This document shows, piece after piece, positions 27,101-35,021 of a DNA stretch of 64,000 bases (within the stretch, counting starts at the first letter, position 1; the number at the start of each line of letters is the position of its first letter). Source of the stretch: DATAUD01 sp036268455 (GTDB taxonomy: Bacteria; Verrucomicrobiota; Verrucomicrobiia; Limisphaerales; Palsa-1400); the NCBI GenBank assembly GCA_036268455.1, contig DATAUD010000094.1, forward strand, positions 1 to 64,000, in the 5' to 3' direction. The notes under the pieces are model-generated. The model had not been told where the DNA came from, made no database searches, and worked only from the letters and a program-made list of their open reading frames with translations. The position numbers and the translations under genes were made by a program.

Positions 27101-27925
27101 AAACTGCCCGAGGCGGAGCGCAATTTCCGCAATGGCCTGGCAATCATGACCACCCCGACCGGATCGCGCGGTGTGGAAAGTTGGATGTACCCACAGGTGG
27201 CCTCCGCATTCCTTCACGTTCTAAGGTTGGAAAATAAAACTCCCGATGCCGCCGCATTTACAACCCTCCTGGCCTCAAATGGAGTTTGCCTCTACGCCGC
27301 CGCCTGGGCAATCGAGTGGGACGACAGTCTGAAAAAGCATAATCACCCGGAGAACCTGGCCGATTGGTCCAACGACGTAGCGTATCTGGCGCGCGCAGCG
27401 TCTCCAGACGACTCCACCAACCTCCCCTCGTATCTGCTTTCTGACCTCCTGGAAAAGGGCTATAAAGAACAGGCGGCGAACATTTGCCGGCGACGGCTTG
27501 CCAATGCCGCCGCGGCTGACGCTCAATGGCTCGCCTCCACCTCGTTTGAACTGGCCAACGTTGAGAACCTGGCCAGCCGCGACCCTGCGCTCGCCCTGGA
27601 GATGGCCAAAAGAGCCGTTGAGCTGTCACCTCGAGATCCTGAGAACATAGGCCCGCTCACCGCCACCCTTTACCGCGCGGGAAATTTCCAGCAATCCATT
27701 GCGGAAATGGAGAAAGCGCCGCAGATGAGCCGATATGGGGAAGCCGTTGCCGACCTTTTTCTTTCTATGGCCCATTGTCAAATTGGCCAGTCGCACACGG
27801 CCCGGCTGTTATATGAGCAGAGCGCCCAATGGATCGCCGAACACGATCCCGACAGCGAGGAACTGACCCGAATCCGCACGGAAACTGAAACCCTCCTGAA
27901 CTCCAAAACACCCGTGGCACAATAA
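24131..27925 (+). CDS. Serine/threonine protein kinase with transmembrane helix and TPR repeats
   Basis: 1264 residues starting at MPTPEENDPP (ATG 24131). Residues about 30-320 are a Hanks-type kinase: GEGGCGLVYVAEQ loop, ALKVIKLG lysine, HRDIKPSNIL catalytic loop, DFGIAKA and GTPAYMSPEQAE activation segment. All catalytic residues are present. A helix LVFFAAAAIVLALAAGLGLA near 360 crosses the membrane. The remainder is a long array of TPR-like repeats with the kinesin-light-chain pattern (ARTLVTLGRLL, AFTLQQLAETM, ATSLGQLAELF), a common layout in Planctomycetes and Verrucomicrobia. The extracytoplasmic TPR part may sense a protein partner. The target is unknown. Confidence 0.93.
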   Translation: MPTPEENDPPLKSTIKLDSPTEHEGVGRVVGRYKILEMLGEGGCGLVYVAEQTEPVRRRVALKVIKLGMDTKAVVARFEAERQALAMMDHPNIAKVFDAGTTENGRPYFVMELVRGIRVTEYCDQNNLTTNERLGLFIKICQAIQHAHQKGIIHRDIKPSNILVTLHDGVPVPKVIDFGIAKATEGRLTDATVYTQLHQFIGTPAYMSPEQAEMSGLDVDTRADIYSLGVVLYELLTGRPPFDSDELMSQGIEAMRKTIRENEPARPSTKIAALKDEERTTAAKRRSVDSSRLLHQLRGDLDWIVMKCLEKDRTRRYETANGLALDIQRHLASQPVLARPPSAAYKFQKAFRRNKLVFFAAAAIVLALAAGLGLAAIGLRQAVQQRNSALAARADAERAEEAARGEAAKQQAINDFLKQMFAAADPEALTAPDVKKGASGSVLDMLDTAAKQLEDGALKDRPQIEASIRETLGETYQSRGQYFAADAQLLRALALEQKADGQQSSSVARTLDALARLRTSQDKLDEAEKYQAGELEIERKLHGGKESPELARALYNLADIHMEQALVSSYVEQEHGAAIETEFREVLAMQRRLLPPRDRNLARTLVTLGRLLGYREKPAESESILNEALTMQQSLVGPDHPDVAFTLQQLAETMDIEHRYAEGERLCVQAIAIQRKTLGDDHPALATSLGQLAELFLDEGNPLAAEIPIRQALAIRRNALGENNIHVAWCLGLLANCLANQKKWPEAEQAWRDQLPVWAKSRGVGSDGYQQGVQQLLAVLKTEGKTSEIETLLNQTLAEQLSQQSPAAAVTLNDLADFFSAQGRAEEASQAYNKALNVYFAGSVKDWSKVPHIVHERAVNFVQLHEFRDVELLYDRAINAARQQLPASDPILAQLVYEEGQYYCYKELKWKEGAGQMRKSLEISRPSEGWRLADHERSLGFALLDAFQFNESERYCREVLALNPTIDQGQDFWVVAFPTLTLARALAEQQKLPEAERNFRNGLAIMTTPTGSRGVESWMYPQVASAFLHVLRLENKTPDAAAFTTLLASNGVCLYAAAWAIEWDDSLKKHNHPENLADWSNDVAYLARAASPDDSTNLPSYLLSDLLEKGYKEQAANICRRRLANAAAADAQWLASTSFELANVENLASRDPALALEMAKRAVELSPRDPENIGPLTATLYRAGNFQQSIAEMEKAPQMSRYGEAVADLFLSMAHCQIGQSHTARLLYEQSAQWIAEHDPDSEELTRIRTETETLLNSKTPVAQ

Positions 27926-27998
27926 GCATTGGCGGAAAATTTCGCCGGCTTTGAACGGAAATTACACGGGAATATACCATCGAGATTTGGCCAAGCCC

Positions 27999-28035
27999 TT
28001 GACAAAAACGGTTTTTCGGGTAATAAAATATTACC
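27999..28035 (+). promoter_or_regulatory. Toxin-antitoxin promoter with overlapping operator
   Basis: TTGACA (27999-28004), 16-base spacer, TAATAA (28021-28026) as -10. The perfect palindrome GGTAAT-AAAAT-ATTACC (28019-28035) covers the -10 box and ends at the base before the antitoxin ATG. Transcription would start almost at the ATG, giving a leaderless or nearly leaderless message. Autoregulation by the antitoxin is the expected mode for this type. Confidence 0.6.
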
Positions 28036-28311
28036 ATGATAAAGACGATGACCATGACATTGACCAGCAAACGCCAGACAGTGTTTCCGCTGGAGTGGTG
28101 CCAGCGGGAGGGATTGGCGCGTGGCGGGCCGCTGAACGTGTTCGATCTAGGCAAGGACGGATTATTAATCCGACCCATCAAAACCCCTGAACAACAGGTC
28201 GTCCGAAAACTTTTGCGCCAAATCCCTGCCGGCAAACATTCGCGGCGCCAGGCGGCAGCCATTGTCAATCAGGCATTGCGCCAAGTGCGTGATAATACTG
28301 GCCGTCATTGA
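28036..28311 (+). CDS. Antitoxin, AbrB/VapB-like
   Basis: 91 residues; ATG codons at 28036, 28048 and 28054 are all possible starts, and MTLTSKRQTVFP (28054) fits the family best. SKRQTVFPLEWCQREGLARG with DLGKDGLLIRPI is the swapped-hairpin AbrB fold that binds palindromic operators. The C-terminal half (VVRKLLRQIPAGK onward) would wrap the toxin. The gene overlaps the toxin gene by 23 bases, which is normal for VapBC-like pairs. The palindrome directly in front is a plausible binding site. Confidence 0.8.
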   Translation: MIKTMTMTLTSKRQTVFPLEWCQREGLARGGPLNVFDLGKDGLLIRPIKTPEQQVVRKLLRQIPAGKHSRRQAAAIVNQALRQVRDNTGRH

Positions 28312-28735
28312 CACCGGCGTTTTCGTGTCGGGCGTTTTCTGGCGTCACGAAGCGCATCTGTGCCTCAACGCGTGGTTACAGGGCATTTTGACGCCGGTGA
28401 TGAGCGAGGAAATCCTGACAGAATACGAGGCAGTGCTGGAACGGGTGAAACAGGAGCAACAGTTCACTACCGTTACCGCGCCATGGATGAATACCTTGCG
28501 AGCGTCAGCCTTGTGGGTTGAGCCAATTCCGTTTGAAGAAAAGGTGTGTCGCGACCCCAAAGACAACAAATTCATTGAAGCAGCATTGGCAGTGCGGGAA
28601 TGCCACACGATCATTGCCCGCGACCGGGATTTGACGGTATTGGAAAAACCATTCGGGATTGAGATGCTGACACTACGCGCTTGGCTGGGCAGGTTGACCC
28701 GACCGCAGAGAAAGCGACTGCGTGGCGAAGCCTGA
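28289..28735 (+). CDS. PIN-domain toxin (putative ribonuclease)
   Basis: 148 residues from GTG 28289 inside the end of the antitoxin gene. AVIDTGVFVSGVFW gives the first PIN Asp, SEEILTEYE the Glu, CRDPKDNKFIEAAL the second acidic cluster and IARDRDLTVL the last Asp. These acids coordinate the metal in PIN RNases. It belongs to the 'putative TA toxin, PIN family' group rather than classical VapC. Target RNA is unknown. Confidence 0.85.
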   Translation: MIILAVIDTGVFVSGVFWRHEAHLCLNAWLQGILTPVMSEEILTEYEAVLERVKQEQQFTTVTAPWMNTLRASALWVEPIPFEEKVCRDPKDNKFIEAALAVRECHTIIARDRDLTVLEKPFGIEMLTLRAWLGRLTRPQRKRLRGEA

Positions 28736-28858
28736 CGAAAAAATCTGAGTTACCGTCCACTCGCGACATGAACGGCGATAGCCTCATTTGTGTTTTTTGA
28801 AAAGGAGCAAGGCAGATGCAACCGTGGTCGAGATGTGTTAGTTTGACTCGACGGAATT

Positions 28859-28933
28859 ATGAAACCGGCACCAACCCAGAGATCGATGGCATTCACCCGT
28901 ATTGAGTTGATCGTGGTGATCGTCGTTGTCTAA
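28859..28933 (+). pseudogene. Prepilin N-terminus remnant, 24 codons
   Basis: ATG 28859 opens MKPAPTQRSMAFTRIELIVV then IVVV and TAA at 28931. This is a class III/IV prepilin leader and hydrophobic helix (F-T-x-I-E-L...), degenerate compared with the intact copies in this window (30140 and 47884), and stops where the pilin body should begin. No continuation is visible in any frame after the stop. Confidence 0.6.
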
Positions 28934-28984
28934 CCGGCCCGCCGGCCACGTTCCATCGTCTCCCTCCGCCCGCATCCTCTTTCC

Positions 28985-29992
28985 CTAAGTCACCCGCTGC
29001 CACACCCATGCTAGCTTGCCGCTGTATTTGATCGCGATTTTCCGATTGACAGGGAAATAGATGGAGGTCTGAACTCCCAGGTTGATCCCATCGACGATAA
29101 CCTGGCGCACGTTTCCACCCAGTATATAGACCATGCAATGCGTTCCCGTGCCATTGCGGACTTGCTCGGCGGATTCAGGAACGGCGGGTGTCGGATCAAA
29201 GGGCCACGGAACGGAACCGTGACTCTGGATGCAAGTTTGACTATTCTGATTCTTCGAAACGTCCACATCCATCACAGAGTTCGCGCCAAAAATCCCGCTT
29301 CCCACGATGACTCCCGATGACCCCTCGTCGTATAACCCGCGTTGCGCCTTCCGCTGGGAGATGCCGCTGACGCTCGCCGGAAACTCTCACGCCGTCAGCG
29401 TGGTGATATTTTCCCCGACGGTGATATTGTCCTCATGGCTTGAGGTGATGCACATTCCGCTGACCTGCGTATATCCGCCGTCGTCCAGCGCAATGGCCCG
29501 ATTGCCATGGTCGGAACAACCCACCCCAGAGATGACAAAAAAATTCGGAGCAGCACCCCCATCTTTAGTGGACCAAAAGGCCCGATTGCAATTGAGCGCG
29601 CCGCAGTTGATTGCGGCCAGGCTGTTGTATCCATTGGCCAGGACTCGAACGACGACAAATTGACAGCCTTGAATGCGAAGAAAATGACCGCCCGTTCCCA
29701 TATAGTTATACGCCTTGATGTGAAACCCTTCCAGCACCACGCCCCAATTCACGCCGACAATTCTAAAAACGTCGAAACCCAACGATGACGGCACAATATG
29801 CGTCGCGCCATCGATCGTGGCCTGCCCCTGGCCAAAAATCTTGACCGCTTGGGCGATTACCAGGGTCTTGGAAACCTGATAAACTCCTGCGGGAAATATC
29901 ACAACGCCGCCCTTGCTGACATTTCCCTTCGAGTAAATCCCAGCCGCGGTATGCCCGCGGCGCCAGTGGTCGGACCCACGGAGCGCAGCCAA
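28985..29992 (-). pseudogene. Pectate-lyase-like (right-handed beta-helix) protein, decayed
   Basis: One reading frame carries GGVVIFPAGVYQVSKTLVI, IFGQGQATIDGATHIV and a chain of beta-helix rungs (GVVLEGFHIKAYNY, CQFVVVRVLANGYNSL), matching the pectate_lyase_3 superfamily. A TGA at 29387-29389 interrupts it; the same frame continues with SGVIVGSGIFGANSVMDVD and ends at 28985. The 5' end lacks a signal peptide, and the typical DDTAAIQAA start is garbled (GHTAAGIYSKG). It is therefore missing its N-terminus and broken internally. Intact relatives are exported carbohydrate-binding or lyase proteins of more than 400 residues. Confidence 0.65.
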
Positions 29993-30139
29993 TTCCTCCG
30001 ATTTAGCTTTCCATCACTTTTCATCAGCTAATGCCCTTGTAATTTATCGGTTCACCATGCTTCCGATGTTACAGTCAACGCAAGCGTGATTGGAGCGGAA
30101 CCCCACATCCCGGTTGGATTAATTATGGAAAGATCGACG

Positions 30140-30982
30140 CTACTGGGCTGATGCCCCGGTCGAACCGTAAGTCGTTACCGAAAACAACCACCGCAGGTCA
30201 ACCCCTCCATCCTGTGGCGTGGTCGAGGTGCTGGTGACACTGTGACCCAGGATGGCTCGATCGCGCCACAGCTTGATCATCGCATGGCCATCCGCGAATG
30301 ACATGCCATTGGCGTTGTTGTGATAGGTGGCGGGCGGATTTTCATACGTGGCGGAGCCGGGGGTATTCGCCGCGCAACCGTCGTCGATAGTGACCGGGCT
30401 TTCGTCCCAAAGAACCCAGGTGCCGGCAGGCTTGATAATGTTTGAGACTTTTTGGAACTGAACGACGTCCACACTCGGATCAGCGCTTTCAGCCACATCG
30501 ATCCCGCTGCAAACCCATGTATTCATCGACACGCTACGCACTCGCGGAACACCGGCGCCTCCCCAAGGAAGATAGACCAAGCCCATTCTTGCCGTGGAAA
30601 CGTCAGCAGGACAGCGATAAACCAGGACGCTGTTGACATAGGAATACATAACGCCACTTTGAATATAGGCCACGTTGGTCGCCGAAAAGTCGTTGGCAAT
30701 ATCCTGCATATTGCCATCCACCCACATATCCCCCGTCAAGCTGTCTTCCCCCTGGCCCAACCCGCCATTGGGCGGCACCGTGTCCTTATAATCCCCGCAG
30801 TAAGTCACCCATCCCAGCGTCAATTGCTTCAAGTTGCTCATGCACTTAACGCCCTCTGATTGCGCTTTGGCTTTGCTCAAAGCGGGCAGAAGCATGGCAG
30901 CGAGGATGGCAATGATGGCGATGACGACCAGCAATTCGATGAGTGTAAAGCCTATGTCCTCTGTTTCTCGATGTTTTCGCAT
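30140..30982 (-). CDS. Prepilin-like H-X9-DG protein (type II secretion/pilin leader)
   Basis: 280 residues from ATG 30982; longer frames upstream are not protein-like. The leader ends GF|TLIELLVVIAIIAILAAM, the prepilin peptidase site and hydrophobic helix, then LLPALSKAKAQ. The C-terminal SFADGHAMIKLWRD is the H/DG-containing strand typical of this expanded verrucomicrobial/planctomycete family. It probably becomes a surface or periplasmic pseudopilin. It is divergent from the sigma factor, with a palindrome at 31035-31050 between them. Ends with TAG. Confidence 0.88.
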   Translation of the reverse strand: MRKHRETEDIGFTLIELLVVIAIIAILAAMLLPALSKAKAQSEGVKCMSNLKQLTLGWVTYCGDYKDTVPPNGGLGQGEDSLTGDMWVDGNMQDIANDFSATNVAYIQSGVMYSYVNSVLVYRCPADVSTARMGLVYLPWGGAGVPRVRSVSMNTWVCSGIDVAESADPSVDVVQFQKVSNIIKPAGTWVLWDESPVTIDDGCAANTPGSATYENPPATYHNNANGMSFADGHAMIKLWRDRAILGHSVTSTSTTPQDGGVDLRWLFSVTTYGSTGASAQ

Positions 30983-31034
30983 AATTAGGCCGTGGTGTGG
31001 TGCCAGTGTCGCATTGAAACACAACTTTCCGGTA

Positions 31035-31050
31035 TCCCCTAAAACGGGGA
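31035..31050. promoter_or_regulatory. Palindrome TCCCC-TAAAAC-GGGGA between divergent genes
   Basis: A perfect 5-6-5 dyad in the 141-base gap between the prepilin gene (minus) and the sigma factor gene (plus). Position and symmetry suggest an operator for a dimeric regulator. The regulator is unknown. Confidence 0.45.
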
Positions 31051-31123
31051 GGCGTTGGGAGGACCCCCAAATACAATGTTTTCTTGTCACCTGAAATCCC
31101 TTTTCGGGTGCTTGAATGGTGAT

Positions 31124-32521
31124 ATGATAGCAACTGATTTGACGCAGACAACCAAACCCATCGATGCCGCCCTGGTCGCCGAAAGCCTCCACGGAGATCG
31201 CGATGCCTTTCGCCAGATAGTCGAACGTTACCAAACGCTGATTTGTTCCCTGGCCTACGGCGCAACCGGCAACATCAGCCAAAGCGAAGACATGGCCCAG
31301 GAAACCTTCGTCGCCGCATGGAAAGACCTTTCTCTCCTGCGCGAACCCGACAAACTTCGCGCCTGGCTTTGCAGCATCGTCCGCTGCCGGATTCAGAAAA
31401 GCTGGCGGAGGGATGGCCGACAACCAATCCACAACGCCGCCACGTTGGAAGAGGTGCAAGAAGCTCCTGCGTGCGAGCCACTTCCGTCAGAACAAACCAT
31501 TAACCGCGAGGAAGAAGCCATTCTTTGGCGTTCCTTGGAAAAAATCCCCACGCTTTATCGCGAACCGCTGATACTGTTTTACCGCCAACACCAGTCCGTC
31601 GAACAAGTGGCTGGGTCATTGGAATTATCTGAAGATGCTGTAAAACAACGTCTTTCACGCGGTCGAAAGCTGTTGCAAGAGGAAGTGCAGAGCTTCGTGG
31701 AAGGCGCGTTGCGACGGACGGCCCCAAGCCAGGCCTTTTCGGGTGCTGTCCTTTCCGCATTACCGTTGGCCACAGGCCCGGCGGCTGCGGCCAGCTTGGG
31801 CGTTGGAGTGAAAGGAACGGCGGCGGCCAAGTCGATGTTTCTGGTCGCTTGGTTGGGGACGTTCGGTGGTTTTTTTGTCGGCTTCCTTTCTCAATGGATG
31901 GCCATTCGCTCTGTAACGCCTCAACATCAACGTTTCGCAAAACTATTTCGGTTGATTGTGACGTGGGTACTGCTTCTGGGCATTCCGATTGCCGGAGACA
32001 CGTTTGCGCGGTGGGTTGGGGAGCATTTTGCGTTGAGTGACGGGAAGAGGTGGGAGATTTCGGGATTTTTCTGGATTATTTGGGTCTTTTCGCTTTCCAC
32101 ATGGCTGATTTTCACATTTCGTCGCGATTCGGGACTGGGTTTAAAACAACCTCCATCATCGGGCCAACGGTGGTTCATGGCGGCTGGGTCCCACCTTACC
32201 ATCTTTGGCTGGCTAATCGCCTTGGCGTTGCGTGAACACGACATGACTACTGCTGCGGTCATCACGGTCGCGATGGTCCTGCTCTGCGTATGGAACGGCC
32301 TTCAGCTTACGCAACGCCCTTATTTCCACATGACGTTGTGTTGCGCCGTTGTGATAGCCGTCATCAACCTTCGCCTTGATGTTTGGACGGCGGCCTCGTA
32401 CGGCGTCAGCGTCGCGGAAATCCACAACCGGATTCCGTTTTGGATCGTTCCGGTGTCCACGCTCGCTCTGGTTGGTTGGGTCGCGGGCATGCTTGTTGCG
32501 ACAAAACCAAAATTACCTTGA
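31124..32521 (+). CDS. ECF sigma factor fused to a C-terminal membrane domain
   Basis: 465 residues from ATG 31124. Residues about 15-85 are sigma region 2 (FRQIVERYQTLICSLAYGAT, SEDMAQETFVAAWKDL) and about 135-185 region 4 (LEKIPTLYREPLILFYRQ, SVEQVAGSLELSEDAVKQRL). A hydrophobic, Ala-rich linker follows, then about six membrane segments (FLVAWLGTFGGFFVGFL, LIVTWVLLLGIPIAG, ISGFFWIIWVFSLSTWLIF, FGWLIALAL, AAVITVAMVLLCVW, IVPVSTLALVGWVAGML). A membrane-held sigma factor could be released by proteolysis or carry its own anti-sigma-like part. Such fusions occur in Verrucomicrobia; their control is not established. No separate anti-sigma gene is adjacent. Confidence 0.85.
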   Translation: MIATDLTQTTKPIDAALVAESLHGDRDAFRQIVERYQTLICSLAYGATGNISQSEDMAQETFVAAWKDLSLLREPDKLRAWLCSIVRCRIQKSWRRDGRQPIHNAATLEEVQEAPACEPLPSEQTINREEEAILWRSLEKIPTLYREPLILFYRQHQSVEQVAGSLELSEDAVKQRLSRGRKLLQEEVQSFVEGALRRTAPSQAFSGAVLSALPLATGPAAAASLGVGVKGTAAAKSMFLVAWLGTFGGFFVGFLSQWMAIRSVTPQHQRFAKLFRLIVTWVLLLGIPIAGDTFARWVGEHFALSDGKRWEISGFFWIIWVFSLSTWLIFTFRRDSGLGLKQPPSSGQRWFMAAGSHLTIFGWLIALALREHDMTTAAVITVAMVLLCVWNGLQLTQRPYFHMTLCCAVVIAVINLRLDVWTAASYGVSVAEIHNRIPFWIVPVSTLALVGWVAGMLVATKPKLP

Positions 32522-32552
32522 TTTCCCGGCGCGTTTTTTGCACTAGGACGGG

Positions 32553-33434
32553 ATGGATCTGCAACGTTACTTGGCGCGGCAAACGAAGGCGGTGGACCGC
32601 GCGCTGGATCGCCTTTTGCCGAAAGCCAGCGCCAAGCCGGCAACCATCCACAAAGCGATGCGGTATTCGCTTTTCGCAGGGGGGAAACGGATGCGTCCGG
32701 CTCTTTGCCTTGCCGCGGCGGAGGCTTGCGGCGGGTCGGACGGCGATGCCATGCCGCTCGCCTGCGCGGTGGAATGTATTCACACTTACTCCCTCATCCA
32801 CGATGACTTGCCCGCCATGGACGATGACGATCTGCGCCGGGGTAAGCCGACCAATCACAAAGTTTTCGGCGAAGGCATCGCCGTCCTAGCCGGCGACGCT
32901 TTGTTGACGGAAGCTTTTGATCTGGCCTGCAAGTGCAAAGGTTGGCCGCGCTACTCGCATCGGGACATTATTCTTGAACTGGCGCAGGCGTCCGGTTCCC
33001 GGCAACTCATCGCCGGCCAGGTCGCGGATTTGGAAGGGGAGGGGAAGGACATTTCCGCCGGTCAACTTCGTTATATTCACGAGCGCAAAACGTCCGCGTT
33101 ACTCTGCTGCTCCGCGCGACTAGGCGGGATGAGCGCCAATTGCACCGCTCAACAGCTCAAAGCGCTCACAGATTTCGGATACAACGTCGGTCTGGCCTTT
33201 CAAATCATAGACGACATTCTGGACGTGACACAAACCAGCGAGCAGTTGGGCAAAACCGCCGGCAAGGACACCGTGGCGGAGAAGGCGACTTACCCCAAAA
33301 TTGTCGGCATGGAAAAATCGCGGAAAATCGCCGAACAACTGACCGGGCGCGCATTCCAATCGCTCGAAATTTTCAAAGGCAACGCTCTCGCATTGGCCGC
33401 ATTGGCGGAATTTCTGCTTAAACGCGAGAAATAA
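32553..33434 (+). CDS. ispA: Polyprenyl (farnesyl/geranylgeranyl) diphosphate synthase
   Basis: 293 residues. First aspartate-rich motif DDLPAMDDDDLRRGKPTNH and second DDILDVTQTSEQLGKTAGKD are complete, with GGKRMRPALCLAAAE near residue 48. Condenses IPP with allylic diphosphates in the cytoplasm. The residues before the first motif (CIHTYSLIHDD) resemble short-chain bacterial IspA. Product length cannot be certain from sequence. It is 31 bases after the sigma factor gene, possibly co-transcribed. Confidence 0.92.
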   Translation: MDLQRYLARQTKAVDRALDRLLPKASAKPATIHKAMRYSLFAGGKRMRPALCLAAAEACGGSDGDAMPLACAVECIHTYSLIHDDLPAMDDDDLRRGKPTNHKVFGEGIAVLAGDALLTEAFDLACKCKGWPRYSHRDIILELAQASGSRQLIAGQVADLEGEGKDISAGQLRYIHERKTSALLCCSARLGGMSANCTAQQLKALTDFGYNVGLAFQIIDDILDVTQTSEQLGKTAGKDTVAEKATYPKIVGMEKSRKIAEQLTGRAFQSLEIFKGNALALAALAEFLLKREK

Positions 33435-33581
33435 CGTCTTCGATGCGGCCGCAGGTCAAGGCAGTTTGGTAGGGTTGATTAACCTTTACTGACTTGACCG
33501 GAAATACCGGGGAAAGCTCGCCTAAATTATTGTTAAGATGCTTAACAGTAGTGCCTTGCAATTGAATTGGCGAACTTAGCC

Positions 33582-33623
33582 TTGACTTTGAAAGTGGTTT
33601 GACTGGGTTTGACCAGGCTTGAC
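33582..33623 (+). repeat. Four TTGAC direct repeats, three at 10-base spacing
   Basis: TTGAC at 33582, 33599, 33609 and 33619, spaced 17, 10 and 10 bases. Ten-base spacing puts the last three on one face of the helix, as in multi-site activator binding regions. A fifth copy is at 33494. Confidence 0.45.
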
Positions 33624-33681
33624 TGACCTTTCGCGCCTCGCATCCCGATTTTCAAAGAACAATTTTCCCCTAAACGAACTG

Positions 33682-33699
33682 TCCCATATAAACATGGGA
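33682..33699. promoter_or_regulatory. Palindrome TCCCAT-ATAAAC-ATGGGA
   Basis: Perfect 6-6-6 dyad in the non-coding spacer. Spacer length and the AAAC core resemble the dyad at 31035-31050. Possible operator. Confidence 0.4.
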
Positions 33700-33821
33700 A
33701 TGTCAACGACTTTTTGAGACTGCGTCAGACCCAGTCGATTCGTTGTAGAACGGTTTCTTTACTGAGGTGTTTGTCACCAAAATGCGGCCCCACGGTTCAC
33801 AGTTTCAAAAGTTGAGACTGA

Positions 33822-33882
33822 CACCGGCTTTGATACCGGCTTCCGGCTTCCGGCTCGACACCGGCTCCGGCTCACCGGCTCC
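33822..33882 (+). repeat. Short CCGGCT repeat tract
   Basis: Seven CCGGCT copies in about 60 bases, separated by TT, CGACA or CA, giving ACCGGCTT / TTCCGGCT variants. It looks like slippage-derived low-complexity DNA. Confidence 0.6.
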
Positions 33883-33963
33883 ATCCATCGGAATAAAGAT
33901 AACGGCAACAGAGTAGAGCGACACGGTCAGCTTACTGCACGCGCAACCGACTCACTACGCCGA

Positions 33964-34617
33964 TCAAAGAATAGCCGTCCGCGGCCACGGTTCCTGCGGG
34001 CCAGCCAAGATAAAACTTGTGGCCGATACCCGCCGGTACATCCCCATTGACCGACGCACTTCGCTTGGCAACGCATTGAAAGCGGCACCGGTTTTGGCGC
34101 TACACGCCTGTATCGCCTTGCCGATCTCGGTGCCCAGTTGCGGCCAATCTACGTTCAGAATCGAGCGGTCGAATCTGGGGATTTCGAGCTTGATGCCTCG
34201 CGACCGCAGGATCGTGACGCCAGTACCGTAGGGCCCCATCCGCCTCTGGTAAATTTTGTAGATCTCGAATGCTGGGCTAATGATCGGGGCCGTGGTTAGC
34301 TTGGCCCGCATCGCCTGGTAAACTTTCGCCGGGTCGTGCGGTGCGGCAAGCATGACGTCCAACTCGATCGGTTTGGCGATCACTGGTTGCCCCGGCCTGT
34401 CGCGTCGCTCCGTCTTCACGGAAGTGTTGTGCGAACAGTCCACCAAGACCTGCACCGTAAGCCCGCAATGGGCCAGCAGATTCAGGTGTTCCTGCCGCAA
34501 AATACCTATGATCTTATATTCGCCTGCCATGTCTTTTAGGAAAATGCTTTTGTGCCTGGCAGACTGGAAAGGCTCGGCATACTGATACGGACTGATGGGA
34601 GTTTGATCTTCTCCCAA
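33964..34617 (-). CDS. Hypothetical protein
   Basis: Up to 217 residues (TTG 34617), or 188 from ATG 34530 (MAGEYKIIGIL). Charged, without signal peptide or membrane segments. It includes the stretches ILRQEHLNLLAHCGLTVQVL, KPIELDVMLAAPHDPAKVYQ and GPYGTGVTILRSRG. I do not recognise a family. The gene stands alone between two gene-poor stretches; coding status is supported by length and an unbroken frame only. Confidence 0.45.
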   Translation of the reverse strand: MGEDQTPISPYQYAEPFQSARHKSIFLKDMAGEYKIIGILRQEHLNLLAHCGLTVQVLVDCSHNTSVKTERRDRPGQPVIAKPIELDVMLAAPHDPAKVYQAMRAKLTTAPIISPAFEIYKIYQRRMGPYGTGVTILRSRGIKLEIPRFDRSILNVDWPQLGTEIGKAIQACSAKTGAAFNALPSEVRRSMGMYRRVSATSFILAGPQEPWPRTAIL

Positions 34618-35021
34618 CCGTAGGTTCTTGGGGCTTCGCGGGTGCGGGAGAATCGGTTTTCAGGCTCACCAAATATGGCTTTAACCGGGATTTCCCATTT
34701 CATTCGTTGCTCACGGCGCAATGAACTTCTTTTGGCTATTTTCGCGATTGTCTTCGGACCGTATGAATTTGCAAGCCATTTCGCACTGACAAGTCCGGCC
34801 GTTAGTTCTGACAAGAGATTTATGATACTTTGGTCAGGCTCGGAACCAGTGGGGAACTACGGGGTTGCATGCCGTCTCGTCCGCATACGAAATAACCCTG
34901 CCCGGCGCGACGGGAAAGGCGCAAGTCGTTGTGGCGCTGGGTTGAATCGAACCGCCTAACCGATACTTTTCTCTCAAGTTTTACCTGGATTTGCCGATAA
35001 ATAGGGGAGAGTCGAACACGC
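34618..35021. other. 400-base stretch without a convincing gene
   Basis: Overlapping short frames exist on both strands, none with recognisable sequence. No tRNA-like fold was found by eye. It probably holds the promoter of the following plus-strand gene cluster. Confidence 0.4.

Larger units (their letters stand above)
33435..33963. other. 530-base non-coding region with several repeat structures
   Basis: No gene is seen. It contains helically phased TTGAC repeats (33582-33623), a TCCCAT/ATGGGA dyad (33682-33699) and a run of CCGGCT repeats (33823-33882), listed separately. The organisation suggests regulatory DNA or a recombination-prone spacer. Confidence 0.5.

Noticed and set aside
34860..34970. 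tRNA-like sequence
   Set aside because: A TTGAATCGAACC stretch is present, but no acceptor stem or anticodon arm could be folded around it.
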